Below, one piece after another: positions 1-5,826 of a DNA stretch of 5,826 bases. Source of the stretch: Oscillospiraceae bacterium. Its GTDB lineage: Bacteria; Bacillota; Clostridia; Saccharofermentanales; Saccharofermentanaceae. Below the pieces are notes generated by a model. It ran no database searches. It was not told the DNA's origin and worked only from the letters and a program-made list of their open reading frames with translations. Position numbers and translations under genes: made by a program. The stretch's first letter is position 1. Every line of letters starts with the position of its first letter. The DNA lies in the NCBI GenBank assembly GCA_902782985.1, contig CACZPC010000038.1, positions 1 through 5,826 of the forward strand, read 5' to 3'.

Positions 1-972
1 CTCATAGCAGTAATCATGTACCTTCTCGAAGCTCCAGTTAGGATCATCGGGATAGATGGCGGAAGATACGAGTCCTGCTCTGTTCTCAGGGACGATAACC
101 TGTCTGAATCCGAGCTCGTCGAGTCCCTCATTGATCGCATTAAATACTCTCGTATGACGGGCCCACTTAGCCTCTTCGCCCTCGGCCCAGTATTCCTTGA
201 GCGCCTGAAGCGTAGCGTAGATAGTCTGTACCGGAGGAGTGAAATGCATTTCGCCGGTCTTCTCGAAGCAATCATACTGCAGGAAGAGATTGCAGTAATA
301 AGATCTCTTGGGATATCCTGCACTCTTCTCGATGATGCTGCGGTTACCTACTACGAAGCTCAGTCCCGTAAAGGACATGAGACCCTTCTGTGCGCTTGCC
401 ATACAGAAATCGATATTATCCTTCTCGATGTCGATGGGACGCATTGCATATGTACTCGTGGTATCGACCGTGAAGATCGCGCCGTACTTATGAGCAAGAG
501 CACCGATCTCACGGATGGGATTAAGGATACCCGTACCTGTCTCCTGGTGTGTTGTATGGATGAGAGCGATATCGGGATCGGCCTTCAGTGTCTCCTCGAT
601 CTTAGCAAGGTCGGGAAGCTCGTCTACGGGGAACTTCAGATCGATAAAGGGAAGTCCGTAATACTGACAGATCTCCACTGCTCTGGTGCTGTATGCGCCG
701 TTATTAACGACCAGTACCTTCTTGCCCTCGGGCAGGAGGCTGTTGATGCAGACGTCGATATTGATCGTTCCGGATCCGCAGAAAAGAACTGATGTGTACT
801 TATCAAGATCTCCGTGTACGACCTTTACCAGGTCCTCGCGAAGTCCCTTCATGAGACCTGCAAATTCCTTTTCACGGGGGCAGATATCGGGTACGACCTG
901 TGCATACTTTACGGTATCCGTAGTAGTTGACGGTCCGGGATTAAGAAGGATGTTTCTCTTTATCGGTTCCAT
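1..972 (-). CDS. phnW: 2-aminoethylphosphonate:pyruvate transaminase, 3'-truncated by window edge
   Basis: PLP-dependent class V aminotransferase that interconverts phosphonoacetaldehyde plus alanine with 2-aminoethylphosphonate (AEP) plus pyruvate in the cytoplasm. The reading frame is open from ATG at 972 to base 1, giving 324 residues of a family usually near 360-370, so only the C-terminal end is missing. Visible features: N-terminal LLNPGPSTTTDTV (residues 9-21) and PDICPREKEF (28-37), both typical of AEP transaminases; CGSGT (65-69), the likely PLP-phosphate turn; HTTHQETGTG (139-148); TVDTTS (168-173), with Asp170 placed to bind the pyridine nitrogen; and SAQKG (193-197), with Lys196 as the probable Schiff-base lysine. 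The start is supported by GAGGAG 6 nt upstream, overlapping the stop of the cytidylyltransferase gene, so the pair is co-transcribed. That neighbour argues for making AEP for surface decoration rather than catabolism. The lysine loop differs from the catabolic PhnW pattern I remember. The family is confident; the exact substrate is inferred. Confidence 0.88.
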   Translation of the reverse strand, partial: MEPIKRNILLNPGPSTTTDTVKYAQVVPDICPREKEFAGLMKGLREDLVKVVHGDLDKYTSVLFCGSGTINIDVCINSLLPEGKKVLVVNNGAYSTRAVEICQYYGLPFIDLKFPVDELPDLAKIEETLKADPDIALIHTTHQETGTGILNPIREIGALAHKYGAIFTVDTTSTYAMRPIDIEKDNIDFCMASAQKGLMSFTGLSFVVGNRSIIEKSAGYPKRSYYCNLFLQYDCFEKTGEMHFTPPVQTIYATLQALKEYWAEGEEAKWARHTRVFNAINEGLDELGFRQVIVPENRAGLVSSAIYPDDPNWSFEKVHDYCYE

Positions 973-978
973 ATATTT

Positions 979-984
979 CTCCTC
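979..984 (-). promoter_or_regulatory. Ribosome-binding site of the transaminase gene, overlapping the upstream stop
   Basis: GAGGAG lies 6 nt before the ATG at 972. It shares bases with the TGA stop of the cytidylyltransferase gene (read together as TGAGGAG). This tight arrangement fixes the transaminase start and implies coupled translation of the two genes. Confidence 0.8.
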
Positions 985-1843
985 AAACTTTATATTTCTC
1001 GTCTATTGCCTGAAGCTCGGCAAATGTATCTATCTCGACAATATCTTCGAAATGACATTCGCGGATCTCCACCCTGTAATTTTCTTTCTTAAATGCCATG
1101 GGGACCTGCTCCCAGTATCTCTGAGTGCCGCCCTCCGACTTATAGATCTCCGGGATATCAGCTGCGAGCTTCTTACCGGACTCGGCATCCCAGTATGAGA
1201 TACCTACCATCTGCCAGAGATCAGATCCCTCTCCCTCTGTAAGCTCCTCAACGATGACATTATCCTTGACTCTGAAGCACCAGTCATCCGTCTTATCTGT
1301 CTTGATGCCGAGGAAATTGGAAGTGTAATTATATCCCCTGATGATCTTGGGATTCGAGATAAGAAGGTCGGCCTCGAATACATATGCATTCTGAAGAAGA
1401 TCCTTGGCCAGCAGGCTGCTGCTTATATTATTGGCCTCGTTATAGAGGTCGTTGTTAATGAACTTGATATTCGGATATTTGTAAAGAAGCTGATCGAACT
1501 GTTCACCAAGGTAGCCTCTTACGATCACAATCTCATCGATACCTGCCTCTAAGCAAGCGTCGATCAGACGATCGATGATCCTGATACCGTGTACCCTTAC
1601 CAGAGGCTTGGGTGTATTAAGAGTAACGGGAACAAGCCTGGAGCCGAATCCTGCGGCAATGAATACCGCTCTCTTAACCTTGTAGGGAGCCATAGCTTCA
1701 AGTCCCTTACCGGTCACTTCGTTATCACTTGTGATAAGACCTTCGGCAATAAGCTGATCAAATGTCTCTTTGTCCGACTGCACACATGAAGCGCCGTCCT
1801 CAAGAATACTATCTAAGATATCGAATTGTTGTCTTGTTAACAC
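983..1843 (-). CDS. pntC: LicC/PntC-type cytidylyltransferase with N-terminal winged-helix segment
   Basis: Predicted sugar-nucleotidyltransferase-fold enzyme (286 residues) that would transfer CMP from CTP onto a phosphonate or phosphate headgroup, most likely AEP given the adjacent transaminase. Residues 1-55 look like a small winged helix (QQFDILDSIL, then FDQLIAEGLI and a wing-like EVTGKGLEAM). The catalytic domain starts near 57: nucleotide-binding AAGFGSRL (63-70), TPKPL (77-81), YNEANNISS (134-142), EADLL (157-161) with Asp159 a probable metal ligand, GISYW (214-218), RYWEQVPM (242-249), and EIDTF (270-274) with Asp272 the probable second metal ligand. GISYW and the YW-xx-VPM region match LicC-type phosphocholine cytidylyltransferases. 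The start is GTG, chosen because AGGA lies 7 nt upstream and the frame matches. It has its own promoter and lies 10 nt before the transaminase gene. Alternative: a phosphocholine cytidylyltransferase (LicC) if choline is the substrate; sequence alone does not decide. Confidence 0.82.
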   Translation of the reverse strand: MLTRQQFDILDSILEDGASCVQSDKETFDQLIAEGLITSDNEVTGKGLEAMAPYKVKRAVFIAAGFGSRLVPVTLNTPKPLVRVHGIRIIDRLIDACLEAGIDEIVIVRGYLGEQFDQLLYKYPNIKFINNDLYNEANNISSSLLAKDLLQNAYVFEADLLISNPKIIRGYNYTSNFLGIKTDKTDDWCFRVKDNVIVEELTEGEGSDLWQMVGISYWDAESGKKLAADIPEIYKSEGGTQRYWEQVPMAFKKENYRVEIRECHFEDIVEIDTFAELQAIDEKYKV

Positions 1844-1850
1844 GAATATA

Positions 1851-1856
1851 TCCTGC
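1851..1856 (-). promoter_or_regulatory. Ribosome-binding site supporting a GTG start
   Basis: GCAGGA lies 7 nt upstream of the GTG at 1843. No ATG alternative would preserve the N-terminal winged-helix segment, so this site decides the start of the cytidylyltransferase. Confidence 0.65.
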
Positions 1857-1867
1857 CTTTCGAAAAC

Positions 1868-1893
1868 CGCTAAATATTATAATATAAATAGCG
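1868..1893. promoter_or_regulatory. Candidate operator: AT-rich dyad spanning the -10 box
   Basis: A perfect 12-nt palindrome ATATTATAATAT (1874-1885) contains the -10 hexamer. It is flanked by the complementary arms CGCTA (1868-1872) and TAGCG (1889-1893). The outer arms are centred half to one base off the inner palindrome, so the whole is an imperfect dyad. A protein bound here would block RNA polymerase. Part of the symmetry could be a by-product of an AT-rich -10 region. No binding protein is identified. Confidence 0.35.
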
Positions 1894-1904
1894 TGCTTTC
1901 ACAA
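1876..1904 (-). promoter_or_regulatory. Sigma-A-type promoter for the cytidylyltransferase-transaminase pair
   Basis: Reading the minus strand, a -35 TTGTGA (1899-1904; four of six consensus positions) is followed by a 17-nt spacer and a perfect -10 TATAAT (1876-1881). The expected start of transcription is near 1869, leaving a leader of about 25 nt that contains the AGGA site. The -35 begins one base after the stop codon of the dehydrogenase gene, so the pair can be expressed independently of the genes upstream. The -10 is embedded in a palindrome, described separately. Confidence 0.7.
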
Positions 1905-1905
1905 A

Positions 1906-3009
1906 TCAGCAGTGATAGAAATCGTAGATGTCCCCGATGCTCAGGATGCCGTGCTCTTCCACGGAGAACCATCTGTTATCGCCCGTGACCTTGCGGTACC
2001 ATTCCATAGTCTGCCTGATATTGACCGCATCATAGGATAATACTTCGGCAAAGCTCTCGATTATCGCCAGTCCGTAGGGGAAATCCGCCTTGAAATAGCG
2101 TGATCCGAGATCAGGTATATATCCGCCGTCGACCTTTATCATGGGAGTCGGGATATTATGAAGGCTCTCTATGCTTCGGAGCTTATCCGTAAGAGCACTG
2201 ACATCTTCACTCTCGTAATGGATCTTAAGCGACTTAACTGACCTCAAGTCCGCCTTGTCCATCAGAGATATCATATCCTGAAGCTCCTGATCACACTTAA
2301 GCAGGAGTTCTGAAGACCTGTCGCTCCATTCGCCGTAAAACAGCGGACAGCTGTCATAGATCATCCCCTCCGAATAATCCTCGAAAAGCGTCCTCAAACG
2401 GGTAGTATGAAGTATCGGATTGCTGGGCGTCAGCGTAACGCACAGATAGCACGGCAACGGAGTACACGGTATCCCGAAAAGCTCCGCGATAAAACCGCTG
2501 ACATCCGCCGCGTAACTTCTGGGGATCGAAGCGAGGAACATCTCTTTCCGTAAGCCCTCACATCTTACTCTCTTACCGTACTGCTCAAGTCTTGCAACAG
2601 CCGGAACGCGCTGGACTCCGCATAAAACGGCGCCTTTATCAAGACAGTCGTGGAATGCATACTCGGCGCCTCCGGTACCGGGGAGAACAACAATGATCTG
2701 CCCCTCGGTTATGTACGGTAGCATCACGGAAGCGATATCTTCCAGCATAAATGCGGGATTAGTAACAAAAATAACGTCGGCACCGTCTATTACGGCTTTC
2801 ATATCGGATGAAGCCAGGCCGATACTGCCGTACGTAATCGCCCCGAACTCGTCAACAAGCTCGAGAGTATCGGAGAATTCCGAACTTCTTGATGTATAAA
2901 CACGGACCTCGCAGCCCTTGGATGCACATACGCAGGCAAATTGAGTGCCTACATTCCCGCCGCCGATGACCGCGACCGTAAGGTCAGCTGTTTTCTTAAG
3001 TTTTTTCAT
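1906..3009 (-). CDS. NAD(P)-dependent octopine/nopaline dehydrogenase-family oxidoreductase
   Basis: Predicted cytoplasmic opine dehydrogenase homologue (367 residues, normal for the family). Such enzymes reductively condense the amino group of an amino acid with a 2-oxo acid, such as pyruvate, using NAD(P)H. Residues 11-110 form a Rossmann domain: strand TVAVIGGGNVG (11-21) supplies the GxGxxG dinucleotide loop, and a second-strand region lies near 34-40. From about 185 comes the all-helical opine-dehydrogenase domain, with SNPILHTTRL (196-205), in which Asn197 and His201 fit the family's catalytic Asn/His pattern, and RYFKADFPYGL (304-314), matching the conserved R-x5-D-x-P-x-G-L stretch. 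The ATG is preceded by GAGGA 4 nt upstream. It sits 79 nt after the methyltransferase gene and 62 nt before the cytidylyltransferase gene, same strand. The substrate is unknown: candidates include a carboxyethyl-amino acid for a surface glycan, a metallophore or redox metabolism. Family confident, role not. Confidence 0.82.
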   Translation of the reverse strand: MKKLKKTADLTVAVIGGGNVGTQFACVCASKGCEVRVYTSRSSEFSDTLELVDEFGAITYGSIGLASSDMKAVIDGADVIFVTNPAFMLEDIASVMLPYITEGQIIVVLPGTGGAEYAFHDCLDKGAVLCGVQRVPAVARLEQYGKRVRCEGLRKEMFLASIPRSYAADVSGFIAELFGIPCTPLPCYLCVTLTPSNPILHTTRLRTLFEDYSEGMIYDSCPLFYGEWSDRSSELLLKCDQELQDMISLMDKADLRSVKSLKIHYESEDVSALTDKLRSIESLHNIPTPMIKVDGGYIPDLGSRYFKADFPYGLAIIESFAEVLSYDAVNIRQTMEWYRKVTGDNRWFSVEEHGILSIGDIYDFYHC

Positions 3010-3013
3010 AACG

Positions 3014-3018
3014 TCCTC
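3014..3018 (-). promoter_or_regulatory. Ribosome-binding site of the opine-dehydrogenase-like gene
   Basis: GAGGA ends 4 nt before the ATG at 3009, slightly closer than usual. It is the only purine-rich site nearby and supports this start, which also leaves only ten residues before the first Rossmann strand. Confidence 0.55.
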
Positions 3019-3088
3019 AAGAAAAAGCTAACTTATCTTTGATAACAAGTCAATAAAAGAATTTTGTCATCGAAGAGGCCTGATCAGG
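3019..3088. other. Intergenic gap without a clear terminator
   Basis: AT-rich spacer between the methyltransferase stop and the dehydrogenase ribosome-binding site. It contains the 10-nt palindrome CCTGATCAGG near the methyltransferase stop, but no stable stem followed by a T-run. Read-through from rsmF into the dehydrogenase gene is therefore possible. A TTGACT hexamer is present but lacks a good -10 partner. Confidence 0.4.
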
Positions 3089-4513
3089 TCAGATAAGTCG
3101 CCACGCCTTGGGATAGAGATTCTTGATACTTCCGTCAGGAGCGAGCTTACCGAATCCGAGAGGATATTCTCCTGCTGCTATTACGATATAACCCTTCTTC
3201 TTGAGCTCAGCCTTCTCGTCAGGCGTAACATTAACTGTCTCGCCCTTAAGATATCTTGTAAGCCTGGGGTCTTCCCTGTCCAGCTTCAGGAAGGAATCCT
3301 GCCTTATCTTATCCTTATCCAGGGTAAGTGCCAGAGAATGAGACGGCACGAAAAGCCTCTCGGTGGATGTACACTTGATCTCACCGGGGAACAATCCGAG
3401 CTTTACGGTCTTAAGTCCGTCGAAGAGCCTTTCGGAAACAGGCAGGATATGGACCTTATCCTTGTGAAGGATGAATTCCCCCTTATAATCGGATGTATCC
3501 GTAAGGATCTCATTAAGGAAGCTCTCATATGCCTCTCTGGATTTGCCGAAGCCGTAATTATCCTTTCGCTTCTGCTTATAAGACGGGATCTTATCGACGG
3601 TCATGGATTCAACATCCGCATCTTCCGATTTCCTCATATGAACACAGAAATGGCCGTCACCGTCCGATATATGAGGCCATATCCTCATGAATCCTTCATC
3701 TGAATGACTTACGCCCTCTATCTCAGGGTGAGCTATGATCGTATATTCGTGATGCCTGTCGAGAAAATCTCTGATCTGCACCTCATCCTCACCCTCGCAG
3801 AAAGTGCAGGTGGAATAGACCATCTCTCCGCCCGGCTTGAGCATCAGATGCGCATTCTCAAGGATATCGTACTGCATGGGGATACATGTATCGGGACCAA
3901 ACTTCTCCCAGCTCTTAACAGCCTGAGGATCACGTCTGAACATACCTTCCCCGGAGCACGGAACATCCAGTATGATCTTATTGAAGAACCCCTTAAAGCG
4001 AGCCGACAGATGCTCTGGAGTCTCATTGAGGATGACCGTATTACCGATACCCATCCTCTCGATATTACGAAGCAGTGCCTTGGCACGCATCTCGTTGATC
4101 TCATTGGCAACAAGAAGCCCCTCGCCCCTGATATCTTCACCGATCCTGCAGGCCTTGCCGCCGGGAGCTGCACACATATCAAGTACGATATCTCCTGGCT
4201 TAGCCGCGATGACCTGCGCAGGGAGCATAGCTGATGGCTCCTGAGGATAAAACACACCCGCATGGTAATAGGGATCATTTCCCGAGCTCTCACTGACTGT
4301 ATAATAACCGCTGTCACACCACGGCACCTTGTGAGGCTCTTCCCCGAGTGCTCCAAGTACCTCCTCATACTTATCGGGATCGACCTTACGGCGATTGATC
4401 CTGATGCCTCTTAAAGGTTCCCTGTCAAAGCTCTCGAAGAACCCTTCCACGGGCACTCCGGTCTTGCGGAAATACTGATGCATTCGCTTTATAAAGGACT
4501 CGGGCAGCTTCAT
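3089..4513 (-). CDS. rsmF: RsmF-type (NOL1/NOP2/Sun family) 16S rRNA m5C methyltransferase
   Basis: SAM-dependent RNA cytosine-C5 methyltransferase (474 residues, as expected for the RsmF branch) that modifies small-subunit rRNA; E. coli RsmF targets C1407 and the Thermus enzyme several nearby cytosines, so the exact site here is unknown. Order of parts: N-terminal region with the LRGIRIN motif (34-40); Rossmann methyltransferase core with motif I DMCAAPGGK (112-120) for SAM; motif IV DVPCSGEGMFRRDP (183-196) with Cys186; motif VI YSTCTF (233-238) with catalytic Cys236; a linker and first C-terminal domain from about 325; and a PUA-like RNA-binding end with YPLGFGKL and YPKAWRL (last seven before the final Ile). 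Both family cysteines are present, so the enzyme should be active. The ATG overlaps the peptidase stop as ATGA, and no Shine-Dalgarno is visible in the 15 nt upstream, suggesting termination-reinitiation. Confidence 0.93.
   Translation of the reverse strand: MKLPESFIKRMHQYFRKTGVPVEGFFESFDREPLRGIRINRRKVDPDKYEEVLGALGEEPHKVPWCDSGYYTVSESSGNDPYYHAGVFYPQEPSAMLPAQVIAAKPGDIVLDMCAAPGGKACRIGEDIRGEGLLVANEINEMRAKALLRNIERMGIGNTVILNETPEHLSARFKGFFNKIILDVPCSGEGMFRRDPQAVKSWEKFGPDTCIPMQYDILENAHLMLKPGGEMVYSTCTFCEGEDEVQIRDFLDRHHEYTIIAHPEIEGVSHSDEGFMRIWPHISDGDGHFCVHMRKSEDADVESMTVDKIPSYKQKRKDNYGFGKSREAYESFLNEILTDTSDYKGEFILHKDKVHILPVSERLFDGLKTVKLGLFPGEIKCTSTERLFVPSHSLALTLDKDKIRQDSFLKLDREDPRLTRYLKGETVNVTPDEKAELKKKGYIVIAAGEYPLGFGKLAPDGSIKNLYPKAWRLI
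4510..4513 (-). other. ATGA stop-start overlap coupling pepF and rsmF
   Basis: The last base pairs of the peptidase (TGA, 4510-4512) overlap the methyltransferase ATG (4511-4513). The sequence just upstream (AAATATCTCGATCT) has no AGGAG-like motif, so ribosomes finishing pepF most likely reinitiate on rsmF. Confidence 0.75.
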
Positions 4514-5826
4514 AGATCGAGATATTTACAGATGCTGTATGCAAGCTTCTTTATAACGCCGGTATCGAAAGGAGACTCCAGTCCCGCCTTCGTGATTATA
4601 TTGAGGAATGTATCCGTACCGCCCGCCTCACAGAGCTGATTATATTTAGCAAGAGCAGACTTCATATCGGTCCTCGACTCATCCCAGAGCTGAAGAGCGC
4701 AGATATGGGCAAGGCAGTAATCGATATAGTAGAAAGGCGTCGTAAAGATATGATCTTTCTTCATCCAGGCGCCACCCATATCGTGGAACGGCATCTGATC
4801 ACCGTAATCGTTAAAGGGCTGATACTTCTTCTCAAGCTCCTTCCATGCGGCATGACGCTGATCGGGAGTCATATCGGGATCGTCATAGACGACATGCTGA
4901 TATTCGTCGACCATACATCCGTACGGCAGGAAAAGCAGTGCCTGCGTCATATGAAGTTCGCAGTACTGCTCTGCCTTATCGCCGTAGAACATATTCATGT
5001 ATGGATAGGACATAAATTCCATCGCCGTAGAGTGGATCTCACACGTCTCAAGAGTCGGAGATAAGCACTCTACGAAAGGCGACACCTCAGCACTTCTTAT
5101 CGCAGCATATGCATGACCGCCTTCATGAACAATAGTGGCAACATCATCCGCAGTACCATTGCCGTTCATGAAGATATAAGGGATCGCATAGTCCTCGAGA
5201 TACATGCAGTATCCGCCGGTGGACTTATTATTTCGAGCGAGAAGATCAGTAAATCCGTGCTCGGACAATACATCGAAGAAACTGGGCTCCACACCGAATA
5301 TCTCACGGAAGAAATTACCTGCTACACGCTCATATCCTTCACCGGGGACATTGGGTACGGGATTACCGTTCTTGAAGAGCATAGGAAGATCCCAATACTT
5401 AAGCTCATCAAGACCGAGTCTCACCTGCTGGAGCTTTCTTATCTGCTCCGTGATAGGCACGATATATTTAAGGATATCATCGCGGAAATGCTTAACGTCT
5501 TCGCGGGTATAATCATACCTTTCCATCCTCTTATAGCCGAGTTCGGTAAAGTTCTTATATCCCAGCTTTACGGCAGCTTCAGTCCTTACCTTTACAAGAT
5601 CGTCGTAGATCTTATCAAAAGTCTCCTTCTTATCCTGATAATACCTATCAAGAGCTACATGAGCCTTACGCCTGGTCCTGCGATCAGTGGATTCGAGATA
5701 TGGGGATATCGTCGACAGATTAAGCTGCTCGCCGTTGAATTCGATCTGAGCCTCCGACTGTATCTGCGAATAATCATTCTCAAGAGATGACTCCTTTACG
5801 AGCTCGTCTATTATCTCCTTGGATAC
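4510..5826 (-). CDS. pepF: M3-family oligoendopeptidase F, 5'-truncated by window edge
   Basis: Zinc metallopeptidase that cleaves short peptides in the cytoplasm. The frame is open from the right edge (first visible codon at 5824-5826) to TGA at 4510, giving 438 residues. M3B oligoendopeptidases are usually about 560-600, so roughly 120-160 N-terminal residues are outside. The Met codon at 5524-5526 is internal, because the 100 residues before it (including FNGEQLNLSTISPYLESTD and KLGYKNFTELGY) are typical family sequence. The active site HEGGH is encoded at 5113-5127 (visible residues 234-238): two His zinc ligands and the catalytic Glu. The third ligand is the Glu of CEIHST, 25 residues after the second His. 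FYYIDYCLAHICALQLW further on matches the conserved tyrosine-rich substrate-binding segment. All key residues are intact. It overlaps rsmF by 4 nt. Assignment to subfamily PepF rather than another M3 peptidase is from sequence style. Confidence 0.92.
   Translation of the reverse strand, partial: VSKEIIDELVKESSLENDYSQIQSEAQIEFNGEQLNLSTISPYLESTDRRTRRKAHVALDRYYQDKKETFDKIYDDLVKVRTEAAVKLGYKNFTELGYKRMERYDYTREDVKHFRDDILKYIVPITEQIRKLQQVRLGLDELKYWDLPMLFKNGNPVPNVPGEGYERVAGNFFREIFGVEPSFFDVLSEHGFTDLLARNNKSTGGYCMYLEDYAIPYIFMNGNGTADDVATIVHEGGHAYAAIRSAEVSPFVECLSPTLETCEIHSTAMEFMSYPYMNMFYGDKAEQYCELHMTQALLFLPYGCMVDEYQHVVYDDPDMTPDQRHAAWKELEKKYQPFNDYGDQMPFHDMGGAWMKKDHIFTTPFYYIDYCLAHICALQLWDESRTDMKSALAKYNQLCEAGGTDTFLNIITKAGLESPFDTGVIKKLAYSICKYLDL

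Noticed and set aside
16..792. 258-residue plus-strand open frame
   Set aside because: It lies wholly opposite the transaminase gene, whose minus-strand product has clear family motifs. The plus-strand product has no recognisable domain.
1868..1893. The CGCTA/TAGCG dyad as a terminator for the dehydrogenase gene
   Set aside because: The stem is short, AT-rich and interrupted by mismatches, with no following run of Ts. The promoter reading explains it better.
3025..3053. Possible promoter for the dehydrogenase gene: TTGACT, 17 nt, TAGCTT
   Set aside because: The -35 is good but the -10 matches only three of six positions. The implied transcript would start within the Shine-Dalgarno sequence.
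3078..3094. Palindrome CCTGATCAGG after the rsmF stop as a terminator
   Set aside because: The stem would be only about 3 bp around a 4-nt loop, and no T-run follows.
3704..4234. 176-residue plus-strand open frame and the overlapping 174-residue minus-strand frame at 3844-4368
   Set aside because: Both are shadows of rsmF, which carries all methyltransferase motifs through this stretch.
4510..5526. Oligoendopeptidase starting at the ATG at 5526
   Set aside because: The frame stays open to the window edge, and the upstream codons encode typical M3 oligoendopeptidase sequence, so this Met is internal.
5113..5790. 225-residue plus-strand open frame
   Set aside because: It is antisense to the oligoendopeptidase, whose HEGGH motif and flanking family sequence are unmistakable.

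Overview
All five genes in this window lie on the minus strand, so transcription runs from high to low coordinates. The order is: an oligoendopeptidase F-type peptidase (5' end beyond the right edge), an RsmF-type rRNA m5C methyltransferase, an octopine/nopaline dehydrogenase-family oxidoreductase, a LicC/PntC-type cytidylyltransferase with an N-terminal winged-helix segment, and a 2-aminoethylphosphonate (AEP):pyruvate transaminase (3' end beyond the left edge). The middling GC content, purine-rich Shine-Dalgarno sites, compact single-strand packing and protein style suggest an anaerobic Firmicute of class Clostridia, plausibly Lachnospiraceae or a relative. This is inferred from sequence style, not from a marker gene; some spirochaetes also carry PntC-type genes.

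Right half (3089-5826): housekeeping. The pepF stop and rsmF start overlap as ATGA. No Shine-Dalgarno is visible before rsmF, so the two are probably translationally coupled. Peptide degradation and rRNA modification have no obvious functional link here. The 79-nt gap that follows (3010-3088) shows no convincing terminator.

Left half (1-3009): accessory metabolism with a cell-surface flavour. The cytidylyltransferase and transaminase genes are 10 nt apart, and the transaminase ribosome-binding site is built into the upstream stop codon. Their own promoter (1876-1904; -35 TTGTGA, 17-nt spacer, -10 TATAAT) sits just after the dehydrogenase stop. The transaminase interconverts phosphonoacetaldehyde and AEP, and the cytidylyltransferase would activate AEP (or phosphocholine) as a CMP derivative for transfer to lipid or glycan. 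In Treponema denticola the equivalent PntC and AEP transaminase activities are one fused protein; here they are two adjacent genes. The opine-dehydrogenase homologue upstream could make an N-(carboxyalkyl)amino acid, a class of compound also known as a surface-glycan decoration, but its partnership with the phosphonate pair is inference.

The most notable unexplained structure is a palindrome (ATATTATAATAT, with outer CGCTA/TAGCG arms) centred on the -10 box of the promoter for a gene whose product begins with a winged-helix-like segment. This raises the possibility of autoregulation. No RNA genes, mobile elements, CRISPR arrays or long repeats were seen. No gap longer than 79 nt lacks a gene.
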